Assembly: GCF_038397745.1 (NCBI RefSeq)
Contig: NZ_CP151636.1
Location: 2,294,001 to 2,358,000, forward strand
Direction: 5' to 3'
DNA: 64,000 bases
Origin: Microbacterium sp. LWH11-1.2
GTDB taxonomy: Bacteria > Actinomycetota > Actinomycetes > Actinomycetales > Microbacteriaceae
The notes below the pieces were generated by a model that was not told the origin of the DNA, did no database searches, and was given only the letters and a program-made list of their open reading frames with translations. A program made the translations under genes and the position numbers. Shown piece after piece: positions 9,987 through 18,486 of the stretch. Positions within the stretch are counted from its first letter, which is position 1. Every line of letters starts with the position of its first letter.

Positions 9987-10900
9987 GACCGTGCGGCGAG
10001 CCCGGCCAGCAGCTCCAGCACGCAGAGCGCTGCGAGGCGGACGGTGCGGGCGTCATCGGTGTCGGCGGTCGCGTCGACCTCGGCCAGGTCGGCGCTGATC
10101 ACGCGCGGGTCGGAGGCCACGGCGCGGGTGAGTGCGCGCACCTCCCACGCCTGCAGGCCGCCGGGAACGCTGGCCGGGCAGCCGGGGGCGACCGCGCGGT
10201 CGCACACGTCGACGTCGATGTCGAGGTGCACGCGCGGGTCGGTGCCCGCACCGGCGATCTCGACCGCCTCGGCCACCACGTCGTCGATGCCGCGGCGTCG
10301 CAGCTCGTCGAGCGTGATGACGCGGATGCCCCAGTCCGCGGCGCGCCGTGCGTAGGCGGCGGAGTTGGCGAAGTCGGCGATGCCGATCTGCACGATGCGC
10401 GTCGGGTCGATGCACATCGTGTTGAGGGTCGACGTCACCGGCACGTCTTCGACCAGGCGCCGCACGGGAGTGCCGTTGGAGACGCCGTCGCGCAGATCGA
10501 AGTGCGCGTCGAACGTGATGAGCCCGGTCGCCCGGGCACCCAGGGCGACCGGGTAGGTGAGCGAATTGTCGCCGCCGAGGGCGATCACGAGCCCGGTCGT
10601 CGCCGAGAGCTCGCGCACCCGCGCGATCACCTCGGCCTCTCCGCCGTCGCCGTCGGGCTCTTCGATGTCACCGGCATCCGCGACCCGCAGCAGATCGTTC
10701 AGATCGCGGATCGGCGGGCCCATCAGCGTCGTCCCGTAGCGGGGGAGGGCATCGCGGATCGCCGCCGGCGTCGCGCGCGCTCCTGTCGGAGACAGGGAGG
10801 TGCGCCATGTCGGCACTCCGAGGAGCACCGCGTCGGCCGTGCCGTCAAAGGTCGGCCAGGCGCCGGCGCGCGGCCAGAGAGGATCGTGCGACAGAGGCAT
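9983..10900 (-). CDS. hutG: Arginase/ureohydrolase-family protein, probable formimidoylglutamase
   Basis: Ureohydrolase-fold protein of 305 residues. Manganese-binding motifs include DAHFD at 131-135 and HLDIDVDVCD near 222. The first motif reads GGDNS (Asn112) where arginases and agmatinases have GGDHS. The segments SNGTPVRRL and QIGIADFANS resemble actinobacterial HutG-annotated proteins as I remember them. With hutHUI nearby and no other hutG in view, hydrolysis of formimino-glutamate to glutamate and formamide is the best guess. Agmatinase or guanidinobutyrase remain possible. It starts 1 base after the DUF445 gene. Confidence 0.75.
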   Translation of the reverse strand: MPLSHDPLWPRAGAWPTFDGTADAVLLGVPTWRTSLSPTGARATPAAIRDALPRYGTTLMGPPIRDLNDLLRVADAGDIEEPDGDGGEAEVIARVRELSATTGLVIALGGDNSLTYPVALGARATGLITFDAHFDLRDGVSNGTPVRRLVEDVPVTSTLNTMCIDPTRIVQIGIADFANSAAYARRAADWGIRVITLDELRRRGIDDVVAEAVEIAGAGTDPRVHLDIDVDVCDRAVAPGCPASVPGGLQAWEVRALTRAVASDPRVISADLAEVDATADTDDARTVRLAALCVLELLAGLAARS

Positions 10901-10901
10901 G

Positions 10902-12179
10902 TCAGACTCCGGGGATCAGGGCGTGGGCGATCGTGAAGATCGCGAGACCGGCGAGGGCGCCGACGAACGTGCCGTTCAAGCGGATGTACTGCAGGTCGCG
11001 GCCCACCATGAGCTCGATCTTCTCGGTGGTCTCGGCGGGATCCCAGCGCTCGACCGTGTCGGTGATGATCGAGGCGATGTCATGCCGGTAGCGGTCGACG
11101 AGGAAGACGGCGGCATCCGACACCCAGGTGTCGACGCGGTGCTGCAGCGCGGCATCCGTCGTCAGGCGCTCGCCCACCTCCTGGAGGGCGCGCACGGCGC
11201 GCCGACGCAGCCCGCTCTCCGGATCCGCGAGGGCGGTGAGCAGACCGTTCTTCGCGGTGTTCCATGCCTCGGCCGCGAGGGCGCCCACCCGCGGGCTGTC
11301 GAACAGCGACGCCTTCGCGTTCTCGAGCTTCGCCCGGGTCTCGGGATCGTTCTGCAGGTTGTCGGCCAGTCGGGAGAGATACCCGTCGATCGCGATCCGC
11401 GCCGGATGCCGCGGGTCGGCCTGCACGGCATGCACGAACTTGATGGCCTCGTTGTAGACGGTGTCGTCGACGAATCGGTGCGCGAGCTTGGGCACCCAAC
11501 CGGGCAGGCGACGGGAGACGAGGCCGGAGAACGACTCGGCGTTCGCTTCGAGCCATCGTCCGATGTTGTCCACCGCGAGGTCGACGGCGCCGTGGTGCGC
11601 ATCGGCGGCGACGATCTTCTCCAGCCAGACGCCCGCGGGCGGTCCCCACTCCGGTTCGACGAGGTGCTCGCGGGCGAGGTCGGTGATGAGGTCGCGGACG
11701 TCGTCGTCGCTGAGCGCGTTGAGCACGGCCGTGGCGATCGTGGCGCCTTCAGCGCCGACGCGCTCGGCGTGCGGTCCTTCCTTCAGCCACTCGCCCGCAC
11801 GCAGTGCGATCGCGGTGCTCGACAGCTTCGTGCGCACGACGCCGGCTTCGAGGAAGTTGGTCTCCACGAACTCGCCGAGCGTGCGCCCGATCTCGTCCTT
11901 GCGGCTCGGGATGATCGCGGTGTGCGGGATCGGGAGCCCGAGCGGCCGCCGGAACAGGGCGGTCACGGCGAACCAGTCCGCCAGGGCGCCGACCATTCCG
12001 CCCTCGGCGGCGGCGCGCACGTACGCGAGCCAGCCCCATCGCTCCTGGAAGGCGAAGGCGAAGACGAACGCGACCGCCATGAACACCAGCGCGCCGAGGG
12101 CCACGGCCTTCATGCGACGGAGGGCGCGCAACCGCTCCTGGTCGGCGGGCGAGAGCTGCGCCATCGGTGTTCGCGGCAT
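10902..12179 (-). CDS. DUF445 membrane protein
   Basis: Protein of 425 residues of the DUF445 (YjiN-like) family. An N-terminal transmembrane region (~25-45) is followed by the conserved EGGMVGALADWFAVTALFRRPLGLPIPHTAIIP stretch (first and last parts quoted within 64-97). A long helical soluble part and a C-terminal hydrophobic segment ending in FTIAHALI complete it. The function of the family is not known. Start may be ATG 12179 or the internal ATG five codons on. It is the first gene of a unit with hutG and the P-loop gene. Only 36 bases separate it from the divergent CsoR-type gene. Confidence 0.85.
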   Translation of the reverse strand: MPRTPMAQLSPADQERLRALRRMKAVALGALVFMAVAFVFAFAFQERWGWLAYVRAAAEGGMVGALADWFAVTALFRRPLGLPIPHTAIIPSRKDEIGRTLGEFVETNFLEAGVVRTKLSSTAIALRAGEWLKEGPHAERVGAEGATIATAVLNALSDDDVRDLITDLAREHLVEPEWGPPAGVWLEKIVAADAHHGAVDLAVDNIGRWLEANAESFSGLVSRRLPGWVPKLAHRFVDDTVYNEAIKFVHAVQADPRHPARIAIDGYLSRLADNLQNDPETRAKLENAKASLFDSPRVGALAAEAWNTAKNGLLTALADPESGLRRRAVRALQEVGERLTTDAALQHRVDTWVSDAAVFLVDRYRHDIASIITDTVERWDPAETTEKIELMVGRDLQYIRLNGTFVGALAGLAIFTIAHALIPGV

Positions 12180-12215
12180 GACGCCATCCTTTCACGCGGA
12201 GAGTACCCTCGAGAC

Positions 12216-12488
12216 GTGATCGAAGACATCAAGAAGCGCGCTCTGCACCGCACCAGCATCCTCGAGGGTCAGATGCGCGGCGTCGCGCGGATGATCGAGA
12301 ACGAGGAGTACTGCATGGACATCATCACGCAGTCCCGTGCGATCCAGCGCTCACTCGAGTCGCTGAACCGTCTGCTGCTCGAGAATCACCTGCGCACGCA
12401 CGTCACGCACATGTTCGACGAGGGGGGAGAGGAGCGCGACAAGGCGGTCGCCGAGCTTCTCAAGGCGTTCGACTTCGACCGCAAGTAG
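12216..12488 (+). CDS. CsoR/RcnR-family metal- or thiol-responsive regulator
   Basis: All-helical DNA-binding repressor of 90 residues, DUF156/CsoR family (HRTSILEGQMRGVARMIE, ESLNRLLLENHLRTHV). The sensor positions are Cys33, His58 and His62. Copper CsoR proteins have Cys-His-Cys, so the third ligand is changed to His, as in nickel/cobalt RcnR. The RcnR-specific N-terminal His3 is absent (MIEDIK). The inducer therefore cannot be assigned. GTG 12216 gives a family-length protein. It is divergent from DUF445 and convergent with the permease; no metal transporter is adjacent. Confidence 0.88.
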   Translation: MIEDIKKRALHRTSILEGQMRGVARMIENEEYCMDIITQSRAIQRSLESLNRLLLENHLRTHVTHMFDEGGEERDKAVAELLKAFDFDRK

Positions 12489-12515
12489 GGTCGGGCCCGA
12501 CGCGCTCCTCTGCGG

Positions 12516-14063
12516 TCACCGCTTCCCGTCGAAGATCTCGCCCTCCATCGCGTCGTAGCCCTCGGCCTGCGGGTCTCCGTGCGAACCGCCCGAGAGCGCG
12601 TACTCCTCTTCCGGGGAGAGCACGAGGCGGTGCCGGAAGAACAGGCCGAATCCGAGCAGGATGATCGCGTAGACGATCGCGATCGCGATGATGGCCGGGC
12701 CGAACGTCGGGTTCAGCAGGAAGCCCACGAAGATGAGCGCGGCGATCACGAGCGCGATCACGGCGCCCGGGATGCCCCAGGGGCTCACATAGGGGCGGTC
12801 GACGTTCGGGAACTTCTTGCGCAGGATGATGAACGACACGAGCTGGAGCCCATAGGCCACGACCGCACCCCAGACGGCGATGTTCAGCACGATCGCGCCG
12901 GCGACCGTCCCTGCACCCTCCGAGTCGACCGCCGTGAGCACATCGAGCACGATCAGAGCGACGAAGCCGATCGCGGCCCCCACGGTGAGGGCCACCCACG
13001 GGGTCTGACGCTTCCCGGTGAGGGAGAGGAACCGCGGGTAGTAGCCGGCGCGGGACAGCGAGTACATGTTGCGGCCGTAGGCGAACATGATGCCCTGCAG
13101 TGACGCGAGCAGACCGATCAGGGCGAACAGCGCCAGCACCGCGGCGAGCTGGTCTCCGACGATCGCGCGGAAGCCGTCGAGGAGCGGCTCGCCGGCGGTG
13201 CCGGTGGCCTCGGCACCGATCACTCCGGTGTTGAGGAACAGCACCAGGAGGCCGGTCACGATGAGGGTGCCCCGGGCCCAGAATCCGGCCTTCGGGATGT
13301 CGCGGGTCGGGTTGTGCGACTCCTCGGCGGCCAGCGGCAGCTCCTCGATCCCCAGGAAGAACCACATCGCGAAGGGCAGGGCGAACAGGATCGGCAGCAC
13401 GCCGTGCGGGAGGAAGGTCGACTGTCCCTCGTCGGGGACGATGTCCCACAGCGCGTCCCAGCTGAAGGCGCCGGAGAAGATCGCCATCACGGAAAACACG
13501 AGGATGATGCCGATCGAGATCACCGAGACGACGATCGCGAAGCGGAAGGAGATCGCGGCGCCCGCGGAGTTCAGCGCGATGAAGACGACGTAGAGGATGA
13601 GGTACCAGACCCACCCCGGCAGCTCGAGACCGAGCAGCTCGCTCGTGATGCCGTTCGCATACGATGCCGAGAAGTAGACGATCACCGCCGTGGTGGCGAC
13701 GTACTCGATCGTCTCGGCGGCGCCGGTGACCAGGCCTCCCCAGGGGCCCATGGCCGATCGGGCGAACGAGTAGGCCCCGCCCGTGTGGGGCATGGCGGCC
13801 GCCATCTCGCCGATCGCGAAGATCATGCCGTAGTACATGGCGACGAGGATCGCGAAGGCGATCAGCATGCCACCGAAGCCCGCGAAGTCGATGCCGAAGT
13901 TCCAACCGGAGAAGTCGCCGGAGATGACGGCGGCGACGGCGAGACCCCAGAGTCCCCAGACGCCGGCCGATCTCTTCAGGGTCCGTTTCTCGAAGTAGTC
14001 ACTCCCGGCACGTGTATAGGTCGCCCCAGCGACCTTGCGGGATTCATTGCTCTGCTCAGACAT
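12516..14063 (-). CDS. APC-family amino acid/ethanolamine-type permease
   Basis: Integral membrane transporter of 515 residues with about 12 hydrophobic segments. The first helices carry AVISGDFSGWNFG and EMAAAMPHTGGAYSFARSAMGPWGG; FFLGIEELPLAAEESHNP follows in the middle. This pattern fits the ethanolamine permease branch of the APC superfamily. ATG 14063 has GGAG just upstream and is preferred over ATG 14084. It is divergent from the gamma-glutamyl-amine ligase operon, so it probably imports ethanolamine or a related amine for that pathway. Confidence 0.88.
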   Translation of the reverse strand: MSEQSNESRKVAGATYTRAGSDYFEKRTLKRSAGVWGLWGLAVAAVISGDFSGWNFGIDFAGFGGMLIAFAILVAMYYGMIFAIGEMAAAMPHTGGAYSFARSAMGPWGGLVTGAAETIEYVATTAVIVYFSASYANGITSELLGLELPGWVWYLILYVVFIALNSAGAAISFRFAIVVSVISIGIILVFSVMAIFSGAFSWDALWDIVPDEGQSTFLPHGVLPILFALPFAMWFFLGIEELPLAAEESHNPTRDIPKAGFWARGTLIVTGLLVLFLNTGVIGAEATGTAGEPLLDGFRAIVGDQLAAVLALFALIGLLASLQGIMFAYGRNMYSLSRAGYYPRFLSLTGKRQTPWVALTVGAAIGFVALIVLDVLTAVDSEGAGTVAGAIVLNIAVWGAVVAYGLQLVSFIILRKKFPNVDRPYVSPWGIPGAVIALVIAALIFVGFLLNPTFGPAIIAIAIVYAIILLGFGLFFRHRLVLSPEEEYALSGGSHGDPQAEGYDAMEGEIFDGKR

Positions 14064-14134
14064 CCGCTCTCCGTTCGCATGCACACAGGCGCCGGGTGCA
14101 CCTTGCGGATGATTGTGGCAGTCAATGGTGGTTT

Positions 14135-14150
14135 CGTCTACCTTTAGACG
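14135..14150. promoter_or_regulatory. Candidate operator in amine-gene divergent promoter
   Basis: Inverted repeat CGTCTA-CCTT-TAGACG (6-base perfect arms, 4-base spacer) in the 157-base region between the permease and the ligase gene. It is the strongest dyad seen there. The GntR-type regulator at 18483 or the Lrp-type one at 22545 is a plausible binder. There is no direct evidence for which. Confidence 0.45.
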
Positions 14151-14220
14151 TCGAGGTGATCTACTCTGAGGGCGAAGCCGGTCGGTCGATCGCCTTCACC
14201 ACGACGACGGGAGCGAGAAG

Positions 14221-15576
14221 ATGTCGGGAAACCTGAGCATCGAGCAGCTGGATGCCGGCATCGCCGCCGGCGAGATCGACACGGTGATCGTGGCCTTCGC
14301 CGACGCGCAGGGACGACTGGTCGGCAAGCGGGTCTCCGCGCGGCTGTTCCAGGAGGACATCCTGCATCACGGCGCCGAGGCCTGCGACTACCTGCTGTCG
14401 GTCGATGTCGACATGAACACGGTCGACGGCTACGCGATGTCGGGCTGGAACCGCGGATACGGCGACATGGTGCTGCGCCCCGATGTCGTCACGCTCCGTC
14501 GGTTGCCGTGGCTCGAGGGCACGGTCCTGATCATGGCCGATCTGGTCTGGCAGAACGGCGAGCCGGTGGGGCCGTCGCCGCGCGCGATCCTCGATCGGCA
14601 GCGCGATCGCCTGGCCGAACGGGGATGGACCGCCTTCTCGGGAACCGAGCTCGAGTTCATCGTGTTCGAGAACACCTACCGCGACGCCTGGGCGCGCAAG
14701 TACGAGGGACTGACGCCGGCGACCGACTACAACGTCGACTACAACCTGCAGGCCTCGACCCGGATGGAGCCGCTGCTGCGCGACATCCGCAACGGGATGG
14801 ACGGCGCGGGCATGTACTGCGAGGGCGTCAAGGGCGAGTGCAACCTCGGCCAGCAGGAGATCGCGTTCCGCTACGCCGAAGTGCGCGAGACCGCCGACCA
14901 GCACGTGATCTACAAGAACGGTGCGAAGGAGATCGCCGCGCAGCACGGGCAGGCGCTCACCTTCATGGCGAAGTTCAACGAGCGCGAGGGCAACAGCTGC
15001 CACATCCACCTCTCGCTGCGTGCGGATGACGGCACTCCGGTGATGGCCGGCGACGGAGCGCACGGGTTCAGCCCGGTCATGGAGCACTGGATCGCCGGCA
15101 TCCTGGCGACGCTCCGCGAGTTCACGCTGCTCTACGCGCCGAACATCAACTCCTACAAGCGCTTCGCCAAGGGCAGCTTCGCGCCGACCGGCGTCGCCTG
15201 GGGCATCGACAACCGCACCTGCGCGCTGCGCGTGATCGGCAGCGGTTCCGGGCTCCGGGTCGAGAACCGGGTGCCCGGCGGCGACGTGAACCCGTACATG
15301 GGCATCTCGGCGATCATCGCCGGCGGCCTGTACGGCATCGAGAACGAGCTGCCGCTGCCGGAGCGCTTCGAGGGCAACGCCTACGAGGCCGGCGTCGACC
15401 ACCTCCCGACGACTCTCCGCGAGGCGGCGCAGCTGTTCAGCGAGTCGACCATCGCGAGGGCGGCGTTCGGCGACGACGTCGTGGACCACTACCTGAACCA
15501 GGCGCGCATCGAGCTCGAGGCCTACGACGCCGCCGTCACCGACTGGGAGCGCATCCGTGGTTTCGAGCGGCTCTGA
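14221..15576 (+). CDS. Glutamine synthetase-like gamma-glutamyl-amine ligase (GlnA3/GlnA4/PuuA type)
   Basis: Cytosolic ATP-dependent ligase of 451 residues, GS fold. GTELEFIVF carries metal-binding glutamates and EGVKGECNLGQQEIAF the next set. NSCHIHLSL, NSYKRFAKGSFAPTGVAWGIDNRTCALRV (parts) and ENRVPGGDVNPYMGISA are also present. These variations fit gamma-glutamylpolyamine or gamma-glutamylethanolamide synthetases rather than true glutamine synthetase. Neighbours (amidohydrolase, ALDH, SDR, ethanolamine-type permease) support amine catabolism. The stop overlaps the next gene by 20 bases. Ethanolamine versus putrescine as substrate is unresolved; the SDR favours ethanolamine. Confidence 0.9.
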   Translation: MSGNLSIEQLDAGIAAGEIDTVIVAFADAQGRLVGKRVSARLFQEDILHHGAEACDYLLSVDVDMNTVDGYAMSGWNRGYGDMVLRPDVVTLRRLPWLEGTVLIMADLVWQNGEPVGPSPRAILDRQRDRLAERGWTAFSGTELEFIVFENTYRDAWARKYEGLTPATDYNVDYNLQASTRMEPLLRDIRNGMDGAGMYCEGVKGECNLGQQEIAFRYAEVRETADQHVIYKNGAKEIAAQHGQALTFMAKFNEREGNSCHIHLSLRADDGTPVMAGDGAHGFSPVMEHWIAGILATLREFTLLYAPNINSYKRFAKGSFAPTGVAWGIDNRTCALRVIGSGSGLRVENRVPGGDVNPYMGISAIIAGGLYGIENELPLPERFEGNAYEAGVDHLPTTLREAAQLFSESTIARAAFGDDVVDHYLNQARIELEAYDAAVTDWERIRGFERL

Positions 15577-16309
15577 TCCGGCACCGCTGATCGGTGTCAC
15601 GACCTATCTGGAGCGGGCGCAGCAGGGGGTGTGGGATGTGCGGGCCGCGTTCCTCCCCGAGCAGTACCTGACCGGGGTGACCGCATCGGGCGGCATCGCG
15701 CTGCTGCTGCCCCCGCAGGATCCGGAGACGGCGGATGCGGCCATCGCCGGAATGGACGGACTCATCCTCTCTGGCGGGGCCGACGTCGCCCCCGAGCTCT
15801 ACGACGAGGAGCGGCATCCGCTCACCGATCCCGCCCGCACCGACCGCGACGCCTGGGAGCTCGCCCTGTTCCGCGCGGCGGAGCGGCGGCGCATCCCGGT
15901 GCTCGCGATCTGCCGGGGTCTGCAGCTCGTGAACGTCGCCCGCGGCGGCACCCTCCAGCAGCATCTGCCCGAGACTCTGGGAACCGAGCGCTATCGTCTC
16001 GGCGGCGGCGTCTTCGCCGAGAACGACATCGAGGTGTCGGACGACACGGCGCTCGCCGGGGTCCTCGGCGCGGGCGGGCTGCGGGTGCACAGCTATCACC
16101 ACCAGGGCATCGATCGGCTCGGAGACGGACTGACCGCAGCCGCGCGCTCCGACGACGGACTCGTGCAGGCGTTCGTCGACACCTCGGCCGGCCATGTCGT
16201 CGGCATCCAATGGCATCCGGAGGAGAACGCCGAGGATCGGCGTCTCTTCGCCGATCTCGTCTCACAGGCTCGCGCGTTCGCCGCGCGACGGAAGGAAGAA
16301 TCGCGATGA
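15557..16309 (+). CDS. Class I glutamine amidotransferase-like gamma-glutamyl amide hydrolase (PuuD type)
   Basis: Peptidase C26-type hydrolase of 250 residues. The nucleophile is Cys119 in AICRGLQLVNVARGG, with the His220/Glu222 pair in GIQWHPEE. PuuD-family enzymes cut gamma-glutamyl-GABA to glutamate and GABA. In a GlnA4-type ethanolamine pathway the last step would release glycine and glutamate instead. The GTG start at 15557 lies inside the ligase gene, and the stop overlaps the aldehyde dehydrogenase start (ATGA). Confidence 0.9.
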   Translation: MVSSGSDPAPLIGVTTYLERAQQGVWDVRAAFLPEQYLTGVTASGGIALLLPPQDPETADAAIAGMDGLILSGGADVAPELYDEERHPLTDPARTDRDAWELALFRAAERRRIPVLAICRGLQLVNVARGGTLQQHLPETLGTERYRLGGGVFAENDIEVSDDTALAGVLGAGGLRVHSYHHQGIDRLGDGLTAAARSDDGLVQAFVDTSAGHVVGIQWHPEENAEDRRLFADLVSQARAFAARRKEESR

Positions 16310-17667
16310 GTGCGTTCACCGTCATCAATCCGTCGACCGGCGCGGCGATCCGCGACGTCGCCCGCGCCGACATCGGAGAGACGGATGCCGCGATCGCCCG
16401 CGCCGTCGTCGCGCAGCGCCGGTGGGCGGCGCTGGCACCGGTCGTCCGCGCGGACGCGCTCCGGGCGTTCGCCCGCGCGGTCGAGGGTGCCGTCGAAGAG
16501 CTCGCCCAGCTCGAGGTGCTCAACTCCGGGCATCCGATCGGCTCCGCCCGCTGGGAGGCGGGGCACGTCGCCCAGGTGCTCAACTACTACTCCGCCGACC
16601 CGGAGCGCCTGTCCGGTCGGCAGATCCCGGTGGCCGGCGGGCTCGACGTGACCTTCCACGACCCCTACGGCGTGGTCGGCGTCATCGTGCCGTGGAACTT
16701 CCCCATGACGATCGCGTCGTGGGCGTTCGCCCCGGCGCTCGCCGCAGGCAACGCGGTGGTGCTGAAGCCGGCCGAGCTGACCCCGCTCACCGCGATCCGC
16801 CTCGGCGAGCTCGCGCTCGAGGCAGGGCTCCCCGATGGACTGTTCGAGGTCGTGACCGGCTCGGGCTCGGTGGTGGGCCAGCGACTGGTCGAGCATCCCG
16901 ACGTGCGCAAGGTGGTCTTCACCGGGTCGACCGAGGTCGGCATCGAGGTGGCGGCGGGCTGTGCGCGTGCGCTCAAGCCGGTGACGCTCGAGCTCGGCGG
17001 CAAGAGCGCGAACATCGTCTTCGCCGACGCCGATCTCGAGCGGGCGGCGGCCGCGGTGCCCGGCTCGGTGTTCGACAACGCCGGCCAGGACTGCTGCGCA
17101 CGCAGCAGGCTGCTCGTGCAGCGCTCGGTCTACGACCGCTTCCTCGAACTGCTCGAGCCGGCCGTCGCGGCCTGGCGCGTGGGAGACCCCGGCAGCTCCG
17201 ACACCGACATGGGCCCGCTCATCTCGGCCGGACACCGCGACACCGTCTCCTCCTTCCTCGACGGCGCCGACATCGCGTTCCGCGGTACCGCGCCCGAGGG
17301 GGACGGGTTCTGGTTCGCCCCGGCCGTCGTGCGCGCCGACCCCTCCGACCGCATCGCCCAACAGGAGGTCTTCGGCCCCGTCGTCGCGGTGATGCCGTTC
17401 GAGGACGAGGCCGACGCGATCCGCCTGGCGAACGACACGGTGTACGGGCTCGCAGGCTCCGTATGGACCGAGAGCCTCGGACGCGGTGTGCGCGTGGCGC
17501 GAGGCGTGCGCAGCGGTGTGCTGTCGGTGAACTCGCACTCCTCGGTGCGCTACGCGACGCCGTTCGGCGGCATGAAGGCCTCCGGCCTCGGGCGTGAGCT
17601 CGGTCCGGACGCCGCCGAGCACTTCACCGAGACCAAGAACGTCTTCTTCGCGACCGATGAACCCTGA
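16306..17667 (+). CDS. NAD(P)+-dependent aldehyde dehydrogenase
   Basis: Cytosolic aldehyde dehydrogenase of 453 residues. It shows the cofactor motif VVGVIVPWNFPM, general base Glu229 in LELGGKS, catalytic Cys263 in GQDCCARSR, and FGPVVAVMPF near the C-terminus. It would oxidise a gamma-glutamyl-aminoaldehyde to the acid in the gamma-glutamylation pathway. ATG 16306 overlaps the amidohydrolase stop. The open frame upstream lies within that gene and is a shadow. Confidence 0.93.
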   Translation: MSAFTVINPSTGAAIRDVARADIGETDAAIARAVVAQRRWAALAPVVRADALRAFARAVEGAVEELAQLEVLNSGHPIGSARWEAGHVAQVLNYYSADPERLSGRQIPVAGGLDVTFHDPYGVVGVIVPWNFPMTIASWAFAPALAAGNAVVLKPAELTPLTAIRLGELALEAGLPDGLFEVVTGSGSVVGQRLVEHPDVRKVVFTGSTEVGIEVAAGCARALKPVTLELGGKSANIVFADADLERAAAAVPGSVFDNAGQDCCARSRLLVQRSVYDRFLELLEPAVAAWRVGDPGSSDTDMGPLISAGHRDTVSSFLDGADIAFRGTAPEGDGFWFAPAVVRADPSDRIAQQEVFGPVVAVMPFEDEADAIRLANDTVYGLAGSVWTESLGRGVRVARGVRSGVLSVNSHSSVRYATPFGGMKASGLGRELGPDAAEHFTETKNVFFATDEP

Positions 17668-17706
17668 TCGCGTCGCACCCCACACCCCACAGAGCGGAGA
17701 ACCCAC

Positions 17707-18486
17707 ATGAGCATCGATCTGACCCAGCGCCTGAAGGACCGCGTCGCCATCGTCACCGGTGGTGCGAGCGGCATCGGGTTCGCCACCGCCGAGCGCTTCG
17801 CGGCAGAGGGAGCCTTCGTCGTCATCGCCGACGTCGACCCGGCGACGGGCGAGGAGGCTGCGGCGAAGGTGGGCGGGGTGTTCCGCCCTGTCGACGTCGC
17901 CGACGAGGCCAAGGTGAACGCGCTGTTCGACGGAGTGGCTGCGGAGTTCGGCCGCATCGACATCGCCTTCAACAACGCCGGCATCTCACCGGCCGACGAC
18001 GACTCGATCGAGACGACGGAGCTGCCGGCGTGGGACCGGGTGCAGGATGTGAATCTCAAGAGCGTGTACCTGTGCAGCCGTGCGGCGCTGCGGCACATGG
18101 TGCCGGCGGGACGCGGCTCGATCATCAACACGGCGTCGTTCGTCGCGCTGCTGGGCTCGGCGACCTCGCAGATCAGCTACACCGCGTCTAAGGGCGGCGT
18201 GCTCGCGATGTCGCGCGAGCTGGGCGTGCAGTTCGCCCGGCAGGGGGTGCGCGTGAACGCGCTGTGCCCCGGACCGGTGAACACGCCGCTGCTGCAGGAG
18301 CTGTTCGCCAAGGACCCGGAGCGCGCGCAGCGACGGCTCGTGCACGTGCCGATGGGGCGCTTCGCGGAACCGTCGGAACTGGCGGCGGCCGTGGCCTTCC
18401 TCGCCTCGGACGACTCGTCGTTCATCACCGCGAGCGCTTTCGTCGTGGACGGCGGGATCACGAACGCCTACGTCACCCCGCTGTGA
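17707..18486 (+). CDS. Short-chain dehydrogenase/reductase (alcohol dehydrogenase of amine pathway)
   Basis: Classical SDR of 259 residues. The Rossmann motif TGGASGIG is at 17-24, NNAG follows, and the catalytic YTASK has Tyr158 and Lys162. ATG 17707 is preceded by GCGGAG. It is encoded 39 bases after the aldehyde dehydrogenase. In this setting it could oxidise the hydroxyl of gamma-glutamylethanolamide before the ALDH step. Polyamine pathways do not need this activity, so its presence points to ethanolamine or another amino alcohol. The stop overlaps the GntR GTG. Confidence 0.88.
   Translation: MSIDLTQRLKDRVAIVTGGASGIGFATAERFAAEGAFVVIADVDPATGEEAAAKVGGVFRPVDVADEAKVNALFDGVAAEFGRIDIAFNNAGISPADDDSIETTELPAWDRVQDVNLKSVYLCSRAALRHMVPAGRGSIINTASFVALLGSATSQISYTASKGGVLAMSRELGVQFARQGVRVNALCPGPVNTPLLQELFAKDPERAQRRLVHVPMGRFAEPSELAAAVAFLASDDSSFITASAFVVDGGITNAYVTPL

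Noticed and set aside
10800..12215. Open frame running into the CsoR-type gene from upstream
   Set aside because: It is antisense to hutG and DUF445; only the last 90 codons from GTG 12216 look like protein.
12490..12501. Palindrome GTCGGGCCCGAC between the CsoR-type and permease genes as a terminator
   Set aside because: It has no loop sequence and sits in GC-rich context where such palindromes arise by chance.
14161..15600. Long minus-strand frame opposite the gamma-glutamyl ligase
   Set aside because: The plus strand carries clear glutamine synthetase motifs; the opposite translation is repetitive.
16096..17706. Long minus-strand frame opposite the aldehyde dehydrogenase
   Set aside because: Shadow frame without recognisable sequence.
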